From Stomoxys calcitrans (lineage: Eukaryota > Arthropoda > Insecta > Diptera > Muscidae): a stretch of DNA of 64,000 nt. Of this stretch, positions 45,766-56,829 are shown one piece after another. The notes beneath the pieces were generated by a model that searched no databases, was not told the DNA's origin, and saw only the letters and a list, made by a program, of their open reading frames with translations. The position numbers were made by a program, and so were the translations under genes. Numbering within the stretch: position 1 is the first letter of the stretch; each line of letters begins with the position of its first letter. Location of the stretch: assembly GCF_963082655.1 (NCBI RefSeq), contig NC_081553.1, forward strand, positions 43,565,260-43,629,259. The letters are read 5' to 3'.

Positions 45766-47275
45766 ATTCTGGTGAATTATATACGATATATAGTAAGTAA
45801 GAAACATATTTTCCGCGTGGTGTTAATGAAGGGGCAGTAAAGAGGGCCGGGTTAACCTATTTTCTCTAAATAAGAAGAAAATTTTCTGTAAAGAGAACAT
45901 TATAAAAGAAAATTTCCTTAATATTAAAACAAATTTTCTTTGAATACAAGATTTTTAGCAAACACCCATATGTGTTCCACAAAAGCATTTCCTCACTTTT
46001 CCATCTTCGGCAAAAGATTGCAATGTCTCAACGATGATGTTATAGCAAAGAACCTGAATGAGGAGATGCAGTGAGTCTTCTTAAAAATATAAAATATAAA
46101 AAATCTAAAAAAGAAAAACAATTGCAAAAAAGGAAAAACATATCCACAATCCACCACACTGCACTATACCAAACACTAACCAACTACCATCCATACTCAA
46201 TCAAAAGCTAGTGCCCGAACTAACAACAACAGCACAACATGTGCGAGCGATAAATATTGGCCTGGTCAGCAGTCAGCGTTTTCTTCTTCTTTTTTTTTTT
46301 TTTTTTTTTTTTGGAGTGCCAAGCGTAAAGCAGAAAAAAAACTCAATAATCATGAACAATTTTTCTTATATGAATATAGCGGTCAAATACAATAACAGTA
46401 AGGCTGCCGCCGATCATCGTCATTCTCAAATGCGAAGAACTGCAAAGTTTGAAAACCTGCAAGGAAATGTTGCCTTATAGGATTTGGTTAAACAACAAAA
46501 AATATATATGGTGCACAATGTAGTGCAGAGAACTTGATTTTGGGGCACCGGAAAGCAGAGCTTAAGGATAAGACATTAAGGAAGGCTTTAAAAAGGATTA
46601 AAACTGGAAAAGAAAATTATGCTAAAAATATAATAATTTTTGGGAATTTCAAGTGACATTTTTAATCATAGGGATGTTAATTAATAGATTTCTGAATTAT
46701 TATTAACAAAAGACGATGAACCACAATTTTTAATTTTTTTTTAATTTTTATAATTTTTTTATGCCATTTTCTGCAATTAAAAGAAAATAGACCACCTTCT
46801 CCCAAGTACTTCAAATATTATCTGCATGTGGCTTCCCTCGCTTTTTTTTACCATCATAACAAGTTCCCAAATATTTCAAGTCTTTTCTCCAGATTCCTCT
46901 CATTATCATATGCCCCCTTGTGTGAAGGAGTCATGCCATTCAAATAGAAAAACCTTGAAAGGCCTTTGAAGATATTTCCTTTGGTTGTAAGGTTGATGTT
47001 GCCATGTAATGATTCAAAAATTTCCTTTGTGAATATCATTGTTAAAGGGGTACCTTTCGTTGCACTTATAGTGGCCCTCAATTTTCTCCATGGCTTTTAC
47101 ATGTGCTGCCAACATTAATAATGACGTTGTTAAAATAAAAAGTGTATCTAAGACAAAGAATCAGCAATAGCATAGTCAGCATCATCATCGGCCTCGACAT
47201 TATTGAATGCAACATATGCAAAAGTAATTACACTCGAAAAAAAATTTAGTGCTTTAAAGGACGAACAAAAGATAT
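45766..47275. other. No gene recognised
   Basis: Unique AT-rich DNA with a T run of about 20 near 46290-46312 and loose AAATTTTCT-type repeats at 45858-45950. A 75-codon minus-strand frame at 46854-47081 shows no recognised motif. Confidence 0.4.
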
Positions 47276-47863
47276 AAAATAAAATAAAAAAACCCAAAAT
47301 AAAATAAAATAAAATAAAATAAAATAAATTAAAATAAAACAAAATAAAATAAAACAAAATAAAATAAAACAAAATAAAATAAAATAAAATAAAATAAAAT
47401 AAAATAAAATAAAATAAAATAAAATAAAATAAAATAAAATAAAATAAAATGAAATAAAATAAAATAAATTAAAATAAAATAAAATGAAATAAAATAAAAT
47501 AAATTAAAATAAAATAAAATAAAATAAAATAAAATAAAATAAAATAAAATAAAATAAAACAAAATAAAATAAAATAAAATAAAATAAAATAAAATAAAAT
47601 AAAATAAAAATAAAATAAAATAAAACAAAATAAAATAAAATAAAATAAAATAAAATAAAATAAAATAAAATAACATAAAATGAAATAACATAAAATAAAA
47701 TAAAATAAAATAAAATAAAATAAAATAAAATAAAATAAAATAAAATAAAATAAAATAAAATAAAATAAAATAAAATAAAATAAAATAAAATAAAATAAAA
47801 TAAAATAAAATAAAATAAAATAAAATAAAATAAAATAAAATAAAATAAAATAAAATAAAATAG
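47276..47863. repeat. (AAAAT)n microsatellite, about 590 bp
   Basis: Nearly pure pentanucleotide repeat with sporadic substitutions (AAAAC, GAAAT, AAATT, one six-base unit at about 47608) concentrated in its left half; the right 170 bp are perfect. Long repetitive open frames of Ile-Leu-Phe-Tyr on the minus strand are artefacts of the repeat. Confidence 0.95.
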
Positions 47864-47879
47864 GATTGGATTTGTAACG

Positions 47880-48268
47880 ATCGCAATTTCGGCCTTTGCC
47901 AGAGGTCTCATCAGGTTGTAAAACCACTAAAAGATTGTATGCTTCTACTCAATAGTTAGTGAGCAGTGTAATGGAAGAAGATTGAAAGGTTATTCTATGG
48001 CAAACAAAGATTGTCTGCATGACAAGTTGTTGGCATTGTGTGTGTTCCTGATGTTAGATATATGTTTGAAGAGACTTTGACTGTTGGATTTTAATATTTT
48101 CCTACTGTACTATAAGAGAAATTTACTGACAAAGTTTCCAAAGTTTCTTTCTAAAACATGTTTTTTCCATTACACTGCCCACAAATTAGTGAGTAAGTAG
48201 AGCATGTAAACTTTTCGTGGCATTGCAACCTGATGTGGCCTCTGGCAAAGGCCGAAACACCGATAGAT
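47880..48268. mobile_element. Imperfect inverted-repeat (foldback-like) element, about 390 bp
   Basis: Left arm (TTTCGGCCTTTGCCAGAGG … CAGGTTG … GAGCAGTGTAATGGAA, 47880-47973) is matched in reverse at 48168-48268 (TTCCATTACACTGCCCAC … CAACCTGATG … CCTCTGGCAAAGGCCGAAA). Arms are about 95 bp with perhaps 75-80% identity, separated by about 195 bp of AT-rich DNA. The left arm begins immediately after the (AAAAT)n tract. No coding capacity. Confidence 0.65.
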
Positions 48269-48389
48269 GTGGCCTATCCTATACACTCCAGCACACCACA
48301 TTGTCGAGGCTATTTAAAGGGGTTTTTTTGTTGGCTTTTCGATTTGATAGTAACAAAATGACCTTAAAAATAAGTGCAAAAACAAAATA

Positions 48390-49480
48390 AAACAACTAAA
48401 AAGGCGTAAATTTCGGCCGCACCGAACTTTGGATACCCACCACATCCACCATATGCAAGTCACCTTTCGTCATAATCCGGTGAAAAATGCATAATTTATG
48501 CCCTCATAGCAGCTATATCGAAATATGGTCCGATTTGGACCAAATTCGATAAGGACATTGAGTGTTCTAATAAGTACAAGTCATTGTTCAGTTTTGTAGA
48601 ACGAAATATTGGTCTTTTTGATAACTATATCCACATATAGACCGATCTATACCATATACAACACGAATGTCGAAACCCCTAACATAAGTCAAAGAGTCAA
48701 ATTTCAGCGAAATCGGATTAAAAATGTATATTTTATGGGGCTAAGACTTTAAATCGAGAAATCGGTCGATATGGCAGCTATATCCAAATCTGAGCCGATC
48801 TGGGCCAAATTGAAGTGGGATATCAAAGGGCCTAACACAACTCACTGTACCAAATTTCGTGTGAAATTGGACAATAAATGAGTATTTTATGGGGCCAAAA
48901 CCTTAAATCGAGAGATCGGTCCATATGGCCTCTATATCCAAATCTGGACCAATTTGATCCAAATTGCAGAAATATTTCGAAAACCAATTTGGGACAAATT
49001 AAAGAGGGATGTCAAAGGGCCCCACACAACTCACTGTACCATTATTCGGCAAAATCGGACAATAATTGCGTATTTTATGGGGCCAAGACCTTAAATCGAG
49101 AGATCAGTATATCTATATATCCAAATCTGGATCGATTTGAGCCAAATTTTAGAAAAATGTCGAAGAGCCTAACACAACCCTTTGTGCTTAACTTCGGCTA
49201 AATCGGACAATTAATACGCCTTTTATGAGCCCAAGACCTTAAATCGAGAGACTGGTCTATATGGCAGCTATATCCAAATCTGGACCGATCTAGGCCAAAT
49301 TGCAGTAAAATGTCGAGGGGCACAACACAACCCTTTGTGCTAAATTTCAGCAAAATCGGACAACAAATGCGCTTTTAAGGGCCCAAGACCTTATATCGAG
49401 AGACCGGTCTATATGCCCAAGACCCAAGACCTTAAACCGAGAGATTGGCTTCTATGGCAGCGAAAATCGGACAACAAATG
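48390..49480 (+). mobile_element. Family B element, 3'-truncated
   Basis: Head AACTAAAAAGGCGTAAATTTC with a decayed palindrome, GGATACCCACCACATCC, leader, and about five 153-bp units including a small internal rearrangement at 48966-49000 and 49420-49470. It breaks off at GCGCCTTTTAT where the 3' end of a minus-strand retroelement begins. Confidence 0.7.
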
Positions 49481-49487
49481 CGCCTTT

Positions 49488-51470
49488 TATAGGTTAGGTT
49501 GAAAAGAGGGTGCGGATGTTAATCCGCCCCACCTAAGCCGGTAATCGGCTTGTTGTGCGCCTTAAATACTGAAAAAGTAGCATCGAAACAGAAAATCTAA
49601 GTTGTGTATTGTATTTGGTGCTGGTTACAAAATCCCCAATTTTTTTCCATATCACGCCCCCAAGTTGGCTCGTATTGTGTCCACACTTAAATACCGGTGT
49701 CTTTTAGCCCGAAAGCAGGGCAATGACATAGGAAATGCTACAACGTCTCATCATCTTCCCCACATACTCTACACTTCCTATCACTTGCCACACCGATTTT
49801 GCATAAGTGAGCTCGTAGTTCTAGGTGTCCCGTTATGATACCAAAAGCTATACTGGCCTCCTTTTTGCTTCCTTTCAGTAAAAGCCTCGTCTTCTCACGA
49901 TCTGGATATCCCCATGGGATTTTCGCCGTCCTATCGACCGTTTCGCTGTTCCACAATGTTGCATGCGCATTCGTCGCCCACTCCCTTAACTCGGACTGCG
50001 TCGACCCGAAAGGCTTCGGGTTAACCAAGTAGTCCAAGTAGTAGACTGCAGTCCTCTGGCCTTCAGCGGTAAAACGTCTGCCCTTTCATTTCCCTACTCC
50101 ATTATGACCCAGCACCCAAACGATGCGAATTTTGCATTCTCAGAGAAGGCGTTAATCTACTTCTTACATTCCAAGCTTGTTCGTGATCTTACCGTCCTGG
50201 TTGTTATAGCCCTTATGGCCATTTAACAGCCGTAAAGATGTTCGTACTCAACGTCCTCGGTTAAGCACCACACCACCTCACGCATTCCTAAATCGCCCGG
50301 ATCTCCGCTTGCAGGACCGGATTCAGGCGGAGATCCGGACAGTTAATGGCCCTTATGGCCATTAAACTGTCGGTAAATATGTTCACACTCGACGACCTCG
50401 CTTTAGCACCACACCACCTGACGCATTCCTAATCGCCCGGATCTCCACCTGCAGGACCGTATTATAATCAGGCAGTCTAAACAGATTTCAGTCCTTGGGT
50501 TCTCAAGACCACCAGTCCCACTCTGCCCTCTAGCCTTAATCCATCCGTGTAACATGATGTTCCAGATGGCAATACTAGGGTTACGTCAGTCCAAGACTGT
50601 GCCGTTGGTATCAGTGCCTCGCACTCGACCTCAAGTGCCGTCTCAGGTATGCGATCGGAAACCTCTTCCCTTCCCTCCAGTTTTCCTATCGTTGCCTCGA
50701 TTATACCGCCGCGATTATATGAACTGCTCCCATCCTCCATCCATTCTTCAATCGCCTCAAGTCTCATAGCCGCAGTAGCTGCGTCACACTTAATCTGTAT
50801 ATCAATGGGTCGGATATCTAGAATAGTCTCCAGTGCCCTAGTGGGCGTGGTCCTCATCTATCCGCCTATGCCAAGACAACATGTTCTCTGAACCTGTTGT
50901 ATGGTCCTTATGTTGCACTTTTTCTCCATAGCAGTCCACCAAACTACTGAGGCGTAAGTAAGTATTGGTCTAATCACGCTCCTGTAGAGCCAGTGGACTA
51001 TCCAAGGATTCACGGCCCATTTCGAGCCTGCGGCCGGTTTAATCACTCTCCTGTAGAGCCAGTGAACTATCCTCAGATTCAGGCCCCATTTCGAGCCTGC
51101 GGGCCGTCTACATATTGACCAACATTTGTGAGCCTTCTCAGTACGCTCCTGAATGTGACACTTCCAATTCAGTCTCCTGTCCAAGATAACACTTATGTAT
51201 TTGACCTTGTCGGATATCGAAATCGACTTATTGAGGAAACGTTAAATAGGAAACTTCCTCGTGAACAGGTATATTTCAGTCTTCTCTGGGCTAACGTTGA
51301 GACCTCTGGGGCTAGCCCAGTCATATGCCATATGCCAGACCCTTTCGGCTCTTCTGCATAGCTCGTTCGGATCCTTAGCCCTTAGAAGTATTATAACATC
51401 GTCTGCGTAGCAGACGGGTTCAAATCTCTCTTCAGTCAGCCTTCGTAATAGGTCATTTATGGCGGTCACC
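49488..51470 (-). pseudogene. Non-LTR retrotransposon (RT, RNase H, Cys/His tail), copy 1
   Basis: Read on the minus strand: RT palm with intact YADD at 51398-51409 (FEPVCYADDVIILL), KTEIYLFTRK, thumb (RLNWKCHIQERTEKAHKC, SYASVVWW-type segment, NIRTIQQVQRTCCLGIG), RNase H beginning (SCYTDG retains the Asp), and C-terminal NPKPFGSTQSELREWA … CRVCGEDDETL, a TAG stop, HFLCHCPAF, a CCHC-type tail. A 69-bp in-frame duplication (starts 50972 and 51041) doubles the WIVHWLYRSVIRP segment. The 3' UTR ends with CTCTTTTCAACCTAACC at about 49488. RNase H 3' part is rearranged (a block is repeated at 50230-50460). LOA/I-like by domain content. Upstream it runs into the 94-bp array; motif A and fingers are missing. 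Confidence 0.8.
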
Positions 51471-52105
51471 TATAGGAGTGGCGATAAAATGCCCCCTGTG
51501 TAGCTGACGGGTTCAAATCCCTCTACAGTCAGCTTCCGTAATAGGTCATTTATGGTGGTCACCCATAGGAGTGGCGATAAAATGGCCCCCTGTATAGCAG
51601 ACGGGTTCAAATCCCTCCTCAGTCAGCATCCGTAATAGGTCATTTATGGTGGTCGCCCATAGGAGTGGCGATAAAATGGCCCCCTGTGTAGCAGACGGGT
51701 TCAAATCCCTCCTCAGTCAGCATCCGTAATAGGTCATTTATGGTGGTTACCTATAGAAGTGGCGATAAAATGGCCACCCATAGGAGTAGCGATAAAATGG
51801 CCCCCTCACCCATAGGAGTAGCGATAAAATGGCCCCCTGTGTAGCAGACGGGTTCAAATCCCTCCTCAGTCAGCATCCGTAATAGGTCATTTATGGTGGT
51901 CACACATAGGAGTGGCGATAAAATGCCAGCCTGTGTAGCAGACGGGTTCAAATCCCTCCTCAGTCAGCATCCGTAATAGGTCATTTATGGTGGTCACCCA
52001 TAGGAATGGCGATAAAATGCCCCCCTGTGTAGCAGACGGGTTCAAATCCCTCTACAGTCAGCATCCGTAATAGGTCATTTATGGTGGTCACCCATAGGAG
52101 TGGCG
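51471..52105 (-). repeat. 94-bp tandem array made of RT palm coding sequence, copy 1
   Basis: About seven units of 93-94 bp (ATAGGTCATTTATGG at 51541, 51635, 51729 and so on), with one partial block at 51775-51835. Each minus-strand unit encodes GILSPLLWVTTINDLL and RRLTEEGFEPVCY, i.e. RT motif B through the start of motif C, with YADD replaced by Y-T-G-G where the next unit begins. See the matching array at 54546-55195. Confidence 0.9.
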
Positions 52106-53618
52106 TATGGGAGTATATGTATGTCATGCGACACACAATTTATTCGCCTGTTCCTGGATGGATGTATGGGTCTGTAGGCTTTTTGGAAGAGCCAATTTTA
52201 GTGATTGGCTCTTCCAAAATTCAATATTTTTGTTAAGTGTACTAAACTAGCAATAATTCAACTCTGAATAGAGTATGCAACATTGAATTGGGCTACAACA
52301 GCAAAAAGAGGTAACAATTTCAAACTAAACATGTTTAGCCACATTTTTGAGCAATAACAAAAAATATTGGCTAACATATCAAAGGAAAAACCAAACCAAA
52401 AACATTTTCCCCCCATTAGTTTTTAAAAATTTTCTGTTTGTAGGCAAAATTTACGCATCTGCAAGTTTTCGATACTCCATTGAATTTCAATAAAAGATTT
52501 ATTTTCATTTGTTTATCTCTCTTTCGCTCTGGGTCCAGTTTTGTTAACTTCAAAATGTGTGTCCTTCGCAGAAAGAGAGCTGTAGAAAAACAAAGACATA
52601 GAGCCAAGACTTAAAACATGATAGCATTGGCAACAATACAGAAAATGTGTCATTTGGCGGGCAATTGATTTGTTTATTAAAACAAACATTGCAATGCGGC
52701 ATTTGCAGCGGCTGGCGGCTGCCGCGATATCTGATTCAACGAATCTTGTATTTCCACTTTGGGACATATTCCACTCGAAGTATGTGGGCCGCGGTTTAGC
52801 TTACAATCTGCTGCTCACATCATCATGTGGGGTTAGTTAAGAGATGGGATGGATATCAGTGTTCTTGTAAAGCTAAAGCTAAAGCCAAAGGCAGAGTCAG
52901 TGTTTGGTCATGGTTTATGGCTCTAGCATAGTTGGCCAATTGTCCAATTGTGCAGTTTTAGCATTGGGGTAGCCGAGTTTTTATGTCCTGGCCTATTGTT
53001 ACTCCATACTCCAGTCTAAATAAGAAGAACGTTGGTTGTTGATGGTGTTGGGTTGCGGTGGTGGTCAATTCAACTCAAGTCAATTGTCTGTAATTACATG
53101 ACTTCAAATATATGGCATTTAAACGGTTTTAAATGGTTTTGGTGTCAGCATTGTCCATCGATTGCAATTTCCAATTTGGCGTATTTATGTTATTAAAATA
53201 TCTGCTTGAAGGTGGACATGTATGTTTGTGTGGTATGTGGTTGGTGGCCAGGCCATTCAGCCTTGGCTTTGCCGTACTGACTTTTGGCAGATCTCCTATC
53301 TAATGCCATTTAACATATCTTCATTAAATTGTACATCGCGTGTATCTAAATACAATAATTTCTTCTCGTTCACCTTAAATTATGGTCAATTGTTTAGGAG
53401 ATATTTAGCAATTGCCAGAGGATTATGTTGCAATTGGTCGGTAGAAGCCAAGCAGGTTATAACACTACCGATTGATGGTCTTCACATGGTGGTGGGTGAC
53501 CTCATAGCCCAGAAATAAAAAAAAATACTTTTTCGAAGAATGTTACTTAAATTTAGTATTTGGTTTACTAAATTTAAGAATTTTTTTCTTTAAGAAAAAT
53601 TTTTCCACTAATACTTAT
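52106..53618. other. No gene recognised; unique spacer between diverging RT copies
   Basis: No similarity between its two halves and no element recognised. A perfect 16-bp hairpin sits at 52181-52219. Small frames (52416-52767 minus, 53222-53518 plus) carry no motif. Confidence 0.4.
52181..52219. repeat. Perfect hairpin, 16-bp stem and 7-base loop
   Basis: TTTTGGAAGAGCCAAT, loop, ATTGGCTCTTCCAAAA. The stem does not extend outward. Too short for a canonical microRNA precursor; possibly a relic of an inverted-repeat element. Confidence 0.8.
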
Positions 53619-53619
53619 A

Positions 53620-54226
53620 AAGGGTGATTTTTTTGAGGTTAGGATTTTCATGCATTAGTATTTGACAGATCACGTGGGATTTCAGACATGGTGTCAAAGA
53701 GAAAGATGCTCAGTATGCTTTGACATTTCATCATGAATAGACTTACTAACGAGCAACGCTGGCAAATCATTGAATTTTATTACCAAAATCAGTGTTCGGT
53801 TCGAAATGTGTTCAAATTTTGACAAATTTTGTTCAGCGATGAGGCTCATTTCTGGTTGAATGGCTACGTAAATAAGCAAAATTGCCGCATTTGGAGTGAA
53901 GAGCAACCAGAAGCCCTTCAAGAACTGCCCATGCATCCCGAAAAATGCACTGTTTGGTGTGGTTTGTACGCTGGTGGAATCATTGGACCGTATTTTTTCA
54001 AAGATGCTGTTGGACGCAACGTTACGGTGAATGAACACATTTCGAACCGAACACTGATTTTGGCAATAAAATTCAATGATTTGCAAGCGTTGCTCGTTAG
54101 TAAGTCTATTCATGATGAAATGTCAAAGCATACTGAGCATCTTTCTCTTTGACACCATGTCTGAAATCCCACGTGATCTGTCAAATACTAATGCATGAAA
54201 ATCCTAACCACAAAAAAATCACCCTT
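53620..54226 (+). mobile_element. Tc1/mariner-type foldback element, 607 bp, second copy
   Basis: Same tips, same 195-bp arms (53620-53814, 54032-54226) and same 217-bp centre as the copy at 33203, in the opposite orientation, flanked by TA. Starting at the ATG at 53733, the left arm and centre form one continuous frame: MNRLTNEQR…SVRNVFKF, one TGA, then QILFSDEAHFWLNGY to the right arm. So the deletion joined the transposase N-terminus to the catalytic core in frame, apart from one stop. Only a few differences from the other copy (Val/Leu, Glu/Gly). Confidence 0.85.
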
Positions 54227-54228
54227 TA

Positions 54229-54545
54229 GTTTTCCAAACTACAGTTTCTGGGATATGTAAGAAACGCCCATTTTTAATGAAATAATCGAAAAACTTTAAT
54301 CGAACTTAAATAACGATGCGGGTGACGTGGGATTCAATTTAGAGGTACATATTGGGGATACGAGAATGTATGTGGCAATTAAAGTTAGGGACAATACCCC
54401 AGGAGCTGCTTCAAAACCTGATTCAAACTTAAGCACAAAGTGTTAGTGGGCTGTCATATACTGCGAAATTCCGCAGGAGGATATTAAAATCGATCGGGGC
54501 AATGTTGAACTTCAATTAAAAGCATTTAAAACAAGAGAAAAGCTA
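54229..54545. other. No gene recognised
   Basis: Unique spacer between the foldback element and the RT-derived array. Confidence 0.4.
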
Positions 54546-55195
54546 TGAGACGCCACAGTGGGGCATTTTATCGCCACTCCTTTGGGTGACCACCATGAAT
54601 GACCTATTACGGATGCTGACTGAGGTCTGCTAAGCAGACGATTTTATAATACTTCTAAGAGGTAAGAATCCACTCCTATGGGTGACCACCATAAATGACC
54701 TATTACGGATGCTGACTGAGGAGGGATTTGAACCCGTCTGCTACACAGGGGGCATTTTATCCCCACTCCTATGGGTGACCACGATAAATGACCTATTACG
54801 GAGGCTGACTGAGGAGGGATTTGAACCTGTCTGCTACACAGGGGGCCATTTTATCGCCACTCCTATGGGTGACCACCATAAATAACCTATTACGGAGGCT
54901 GACTGAGGAGGGATTTGAACCCGTTTGCTACACAGGGGGGCATTTTATCGCCACTTCTATGGGTGACCACCATAAATGACCTATTACGGAGGCTGACTGA
55001 GGAGGGATTTGAACCCGTCTGCTACACAGGGGGGCATTTTATCGCCACTGCTATGGGTGACCACCATAAATGACCTATTACGAATGTTGACTGAGGAGGG
55101 ATTTGAACCCGTCCGCTACACAGGGGGCATTTTGTCGCCACTCCTATAGGTGACCGCCATAAATGACCTATTACGAAGGCTGACTGAAGAGTCTG
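54546..55195 (+). repeat. 94-bp tandem array made of RT palm coding sequence, copy 2
   Basis: Seven units; the GACCACCATAAATG start recurs at 54684, 54777, 54871, 54965, 55059 and 55152 (spacings 93 or 94). Units encode the same RT motif B to C segment as the array at 51471. The first unit is joined to a scrap of genuine motif C sequence (CAGACGATTTTATAATAC) at about 54637. Units of 94 bp shift the reading frame and units of 93 bp keep it, so the open frame survives only in patches (54682-54885). Confidence 0.9.
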
Positions 55196-56507
55196 CTACG
55201 CAGATGTTATGATACTTCTAAGGGATAAGTATCCGAACGAGCTATGCAGAAGGGTCGAAAGGGTCTTGCAGATGGCATATGACTGGGCTAGGCCCAGAGG
55301 TCTTAATGTTAACCCAAAGAAGACTGAAATATGCCTGTTTACGAGGAAGACGAAGGTGGGCCAATTTAACGCACCACGTTTCCTCAATAAGACGATTTCA
55401 ATATCTGAATCTGAGGATAGTTTACTGGCTCTACAGGAGAGTGATTAGATGGGCCGTAAGCTCGAAATGGGCCGTGAATTCTTGGATAGGCCACTGGCTC
55501 TACAGGAGCGTGATTAGACCAATCCTTTCTTACGCCTCATTAGTTTGGTGGACTGCTATGGAGAAACAGTGCAACATAAGGACCATACAACAGGTTCAGA
55601 GAACATGTTGTCTTGGCATAGCCGAAGCGATGAGGACCATGCCCACTAAGGCATTGGAGACTATTCTAGATATCCGACCCCTTGATATACAGATTAAGTG
55701 TGAGGCAGCCACTGTGGCTATGAGACTTAAGGCGATGGGAAAATGGATTGAGGATGGGATCAGCTCATACCATCGCGGTATAATCGAGGCGACGATAAGA
55801 AACCTGGAAGGAAGGGGAGAGGATTCCGACCGGATACCTGAGATGAATCTTGAAGTCGAGTGCGAGGCACTGGTAACAGCGGCAAAGTCTTGGATTGACG
55901 GAACCCTAGTATTGCCATCTGGAAGATCATGTTACACGAATGGATCAAAGCTAGAGGACAGAGTGGGCCTGGGGCTCTACATTGAGAACCCAGGGACTGA
56001 GATCTTTTTTAGACTGCCTGACCATAATACGGTCTTGCAGGCGGAGATCCGGGCGATCACGGAATGCGTTAAGTGGTGTGGTACTAACGCGAGGACGTCG
56101 AGTGTGAACATCTTTACCGACAGTAAAATTGCCATAAGGGCAATAAAACCAGGACGGTAAGGTTACGAACAGTCTCGCAGTGTAAGAAGGAGATGACCGC
56201 CTTCTCTGAGGATGGAAAAATCAGCATTGTTTGGGTGCCGGGCCATAACGGAGTTAGGGCAAAACGAAATGGCAGACTATTTGGCGGTGAAGGCCATAGG
56301 ACTGCAGTCAATAAACATGGTTAACCCAAAGCCTTTCGGGTTGACGCAGACCGAGTTAAAGGAGCGGGAGACGAATGCGCATGCAACATTGTGGAAAAGC
56401 AAAAGGGTCTGTAGGACAGAAAAAATCCTATGGGGGCATCCAGATCGTGAGAAGATGGGGCTATTTCTGAAAGGAAGCAAGAAGGAGGTCAGTATAGTTA
56501 TTGGAAT
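55196..56507 (+). pseudogene. Non-LTR retrotransposon (RT thumb, RNase H), copy 2
   Basis: Motif C is damaged: CYADVMILL, so the second Asp of YADD is Val. It is followed by LRDKYPNELCRRVERV and KTEICLFTRK. A deletion then removes the early thumb, and a 293-codon frame (55279-56160) carries the same 69-bp duplication as copy 1 (GTGATT at 55441 and 55510), SYASLVWWTAMEKQC, IRTIQQVQRTCCLGIA and an RNase H with the first Asp changed (YTNGSK) but QAEIRAITE and IFTDSKIA kept. After a stop, NPKPFGLTQTELKERE follows in another frame. Cut at about 56507 by a family A fragment before the CCHC tail. Confidence 0.8.
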
Positions 56508-56822
56508 TATCCGTCTGTCTGTCGAAAGCATGATAACTTTCGAAGGAGTAAAACTGGGCGCTTGAAATTTTGCACAAATACTTCTTATTAGTGTAGGTCG
56601 GTTGGGATTGTAAATAGGCCAAATCGGTCCATGTTTTGATATAGCTGCCATTTAAACCGATCTTGGGTCTTGGCTTCTTGAGCTTCTAGAGGGCGCAATT
56701 TTATCCGATTTGGCTGAAATTTGGCATGACATGTTTCGGTATAACTTCCAACAACTGTGCTAAGTATGGTGGAAATCGGTGCATAACATGATATAACTGT
56801 CATATAAACCGATCTGGGGTCA
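56508..56822 (-). mobile_element. Family A fragment, minus strand
   Basis: Begins in the microsatellite (TCCGTCTGTCTGTCG), then the 3' flank of the core (CTTTCGAAGGAGTAAA, AAATACTTCTTATTAGTG) and about one and a half 153-bp units. Lacks both ends. Confidence 0.7.
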
Positions 56823-56829
56823 TATAGTC

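Noticed and set aside
47329..47927. Long minus-strand open frames of repeated Ile-Leu-Phe-Tyr
   Set aside because: They are the translation of the (AAAAT)n microsatellite in three frames; no start context or domain.
52181..52219. microRNA precursor
   Set aside because: The stem is only 16 bp and does not extend, shorter than a Drosha/Dicer substrate.
54682..54885. Y-T-G-G as an alternative RT catalytic motif
   Set aside because: It arises at every array junction where TAC is followed by the next unit's CAGGGGG; it is a by-product of the tandem amplification.
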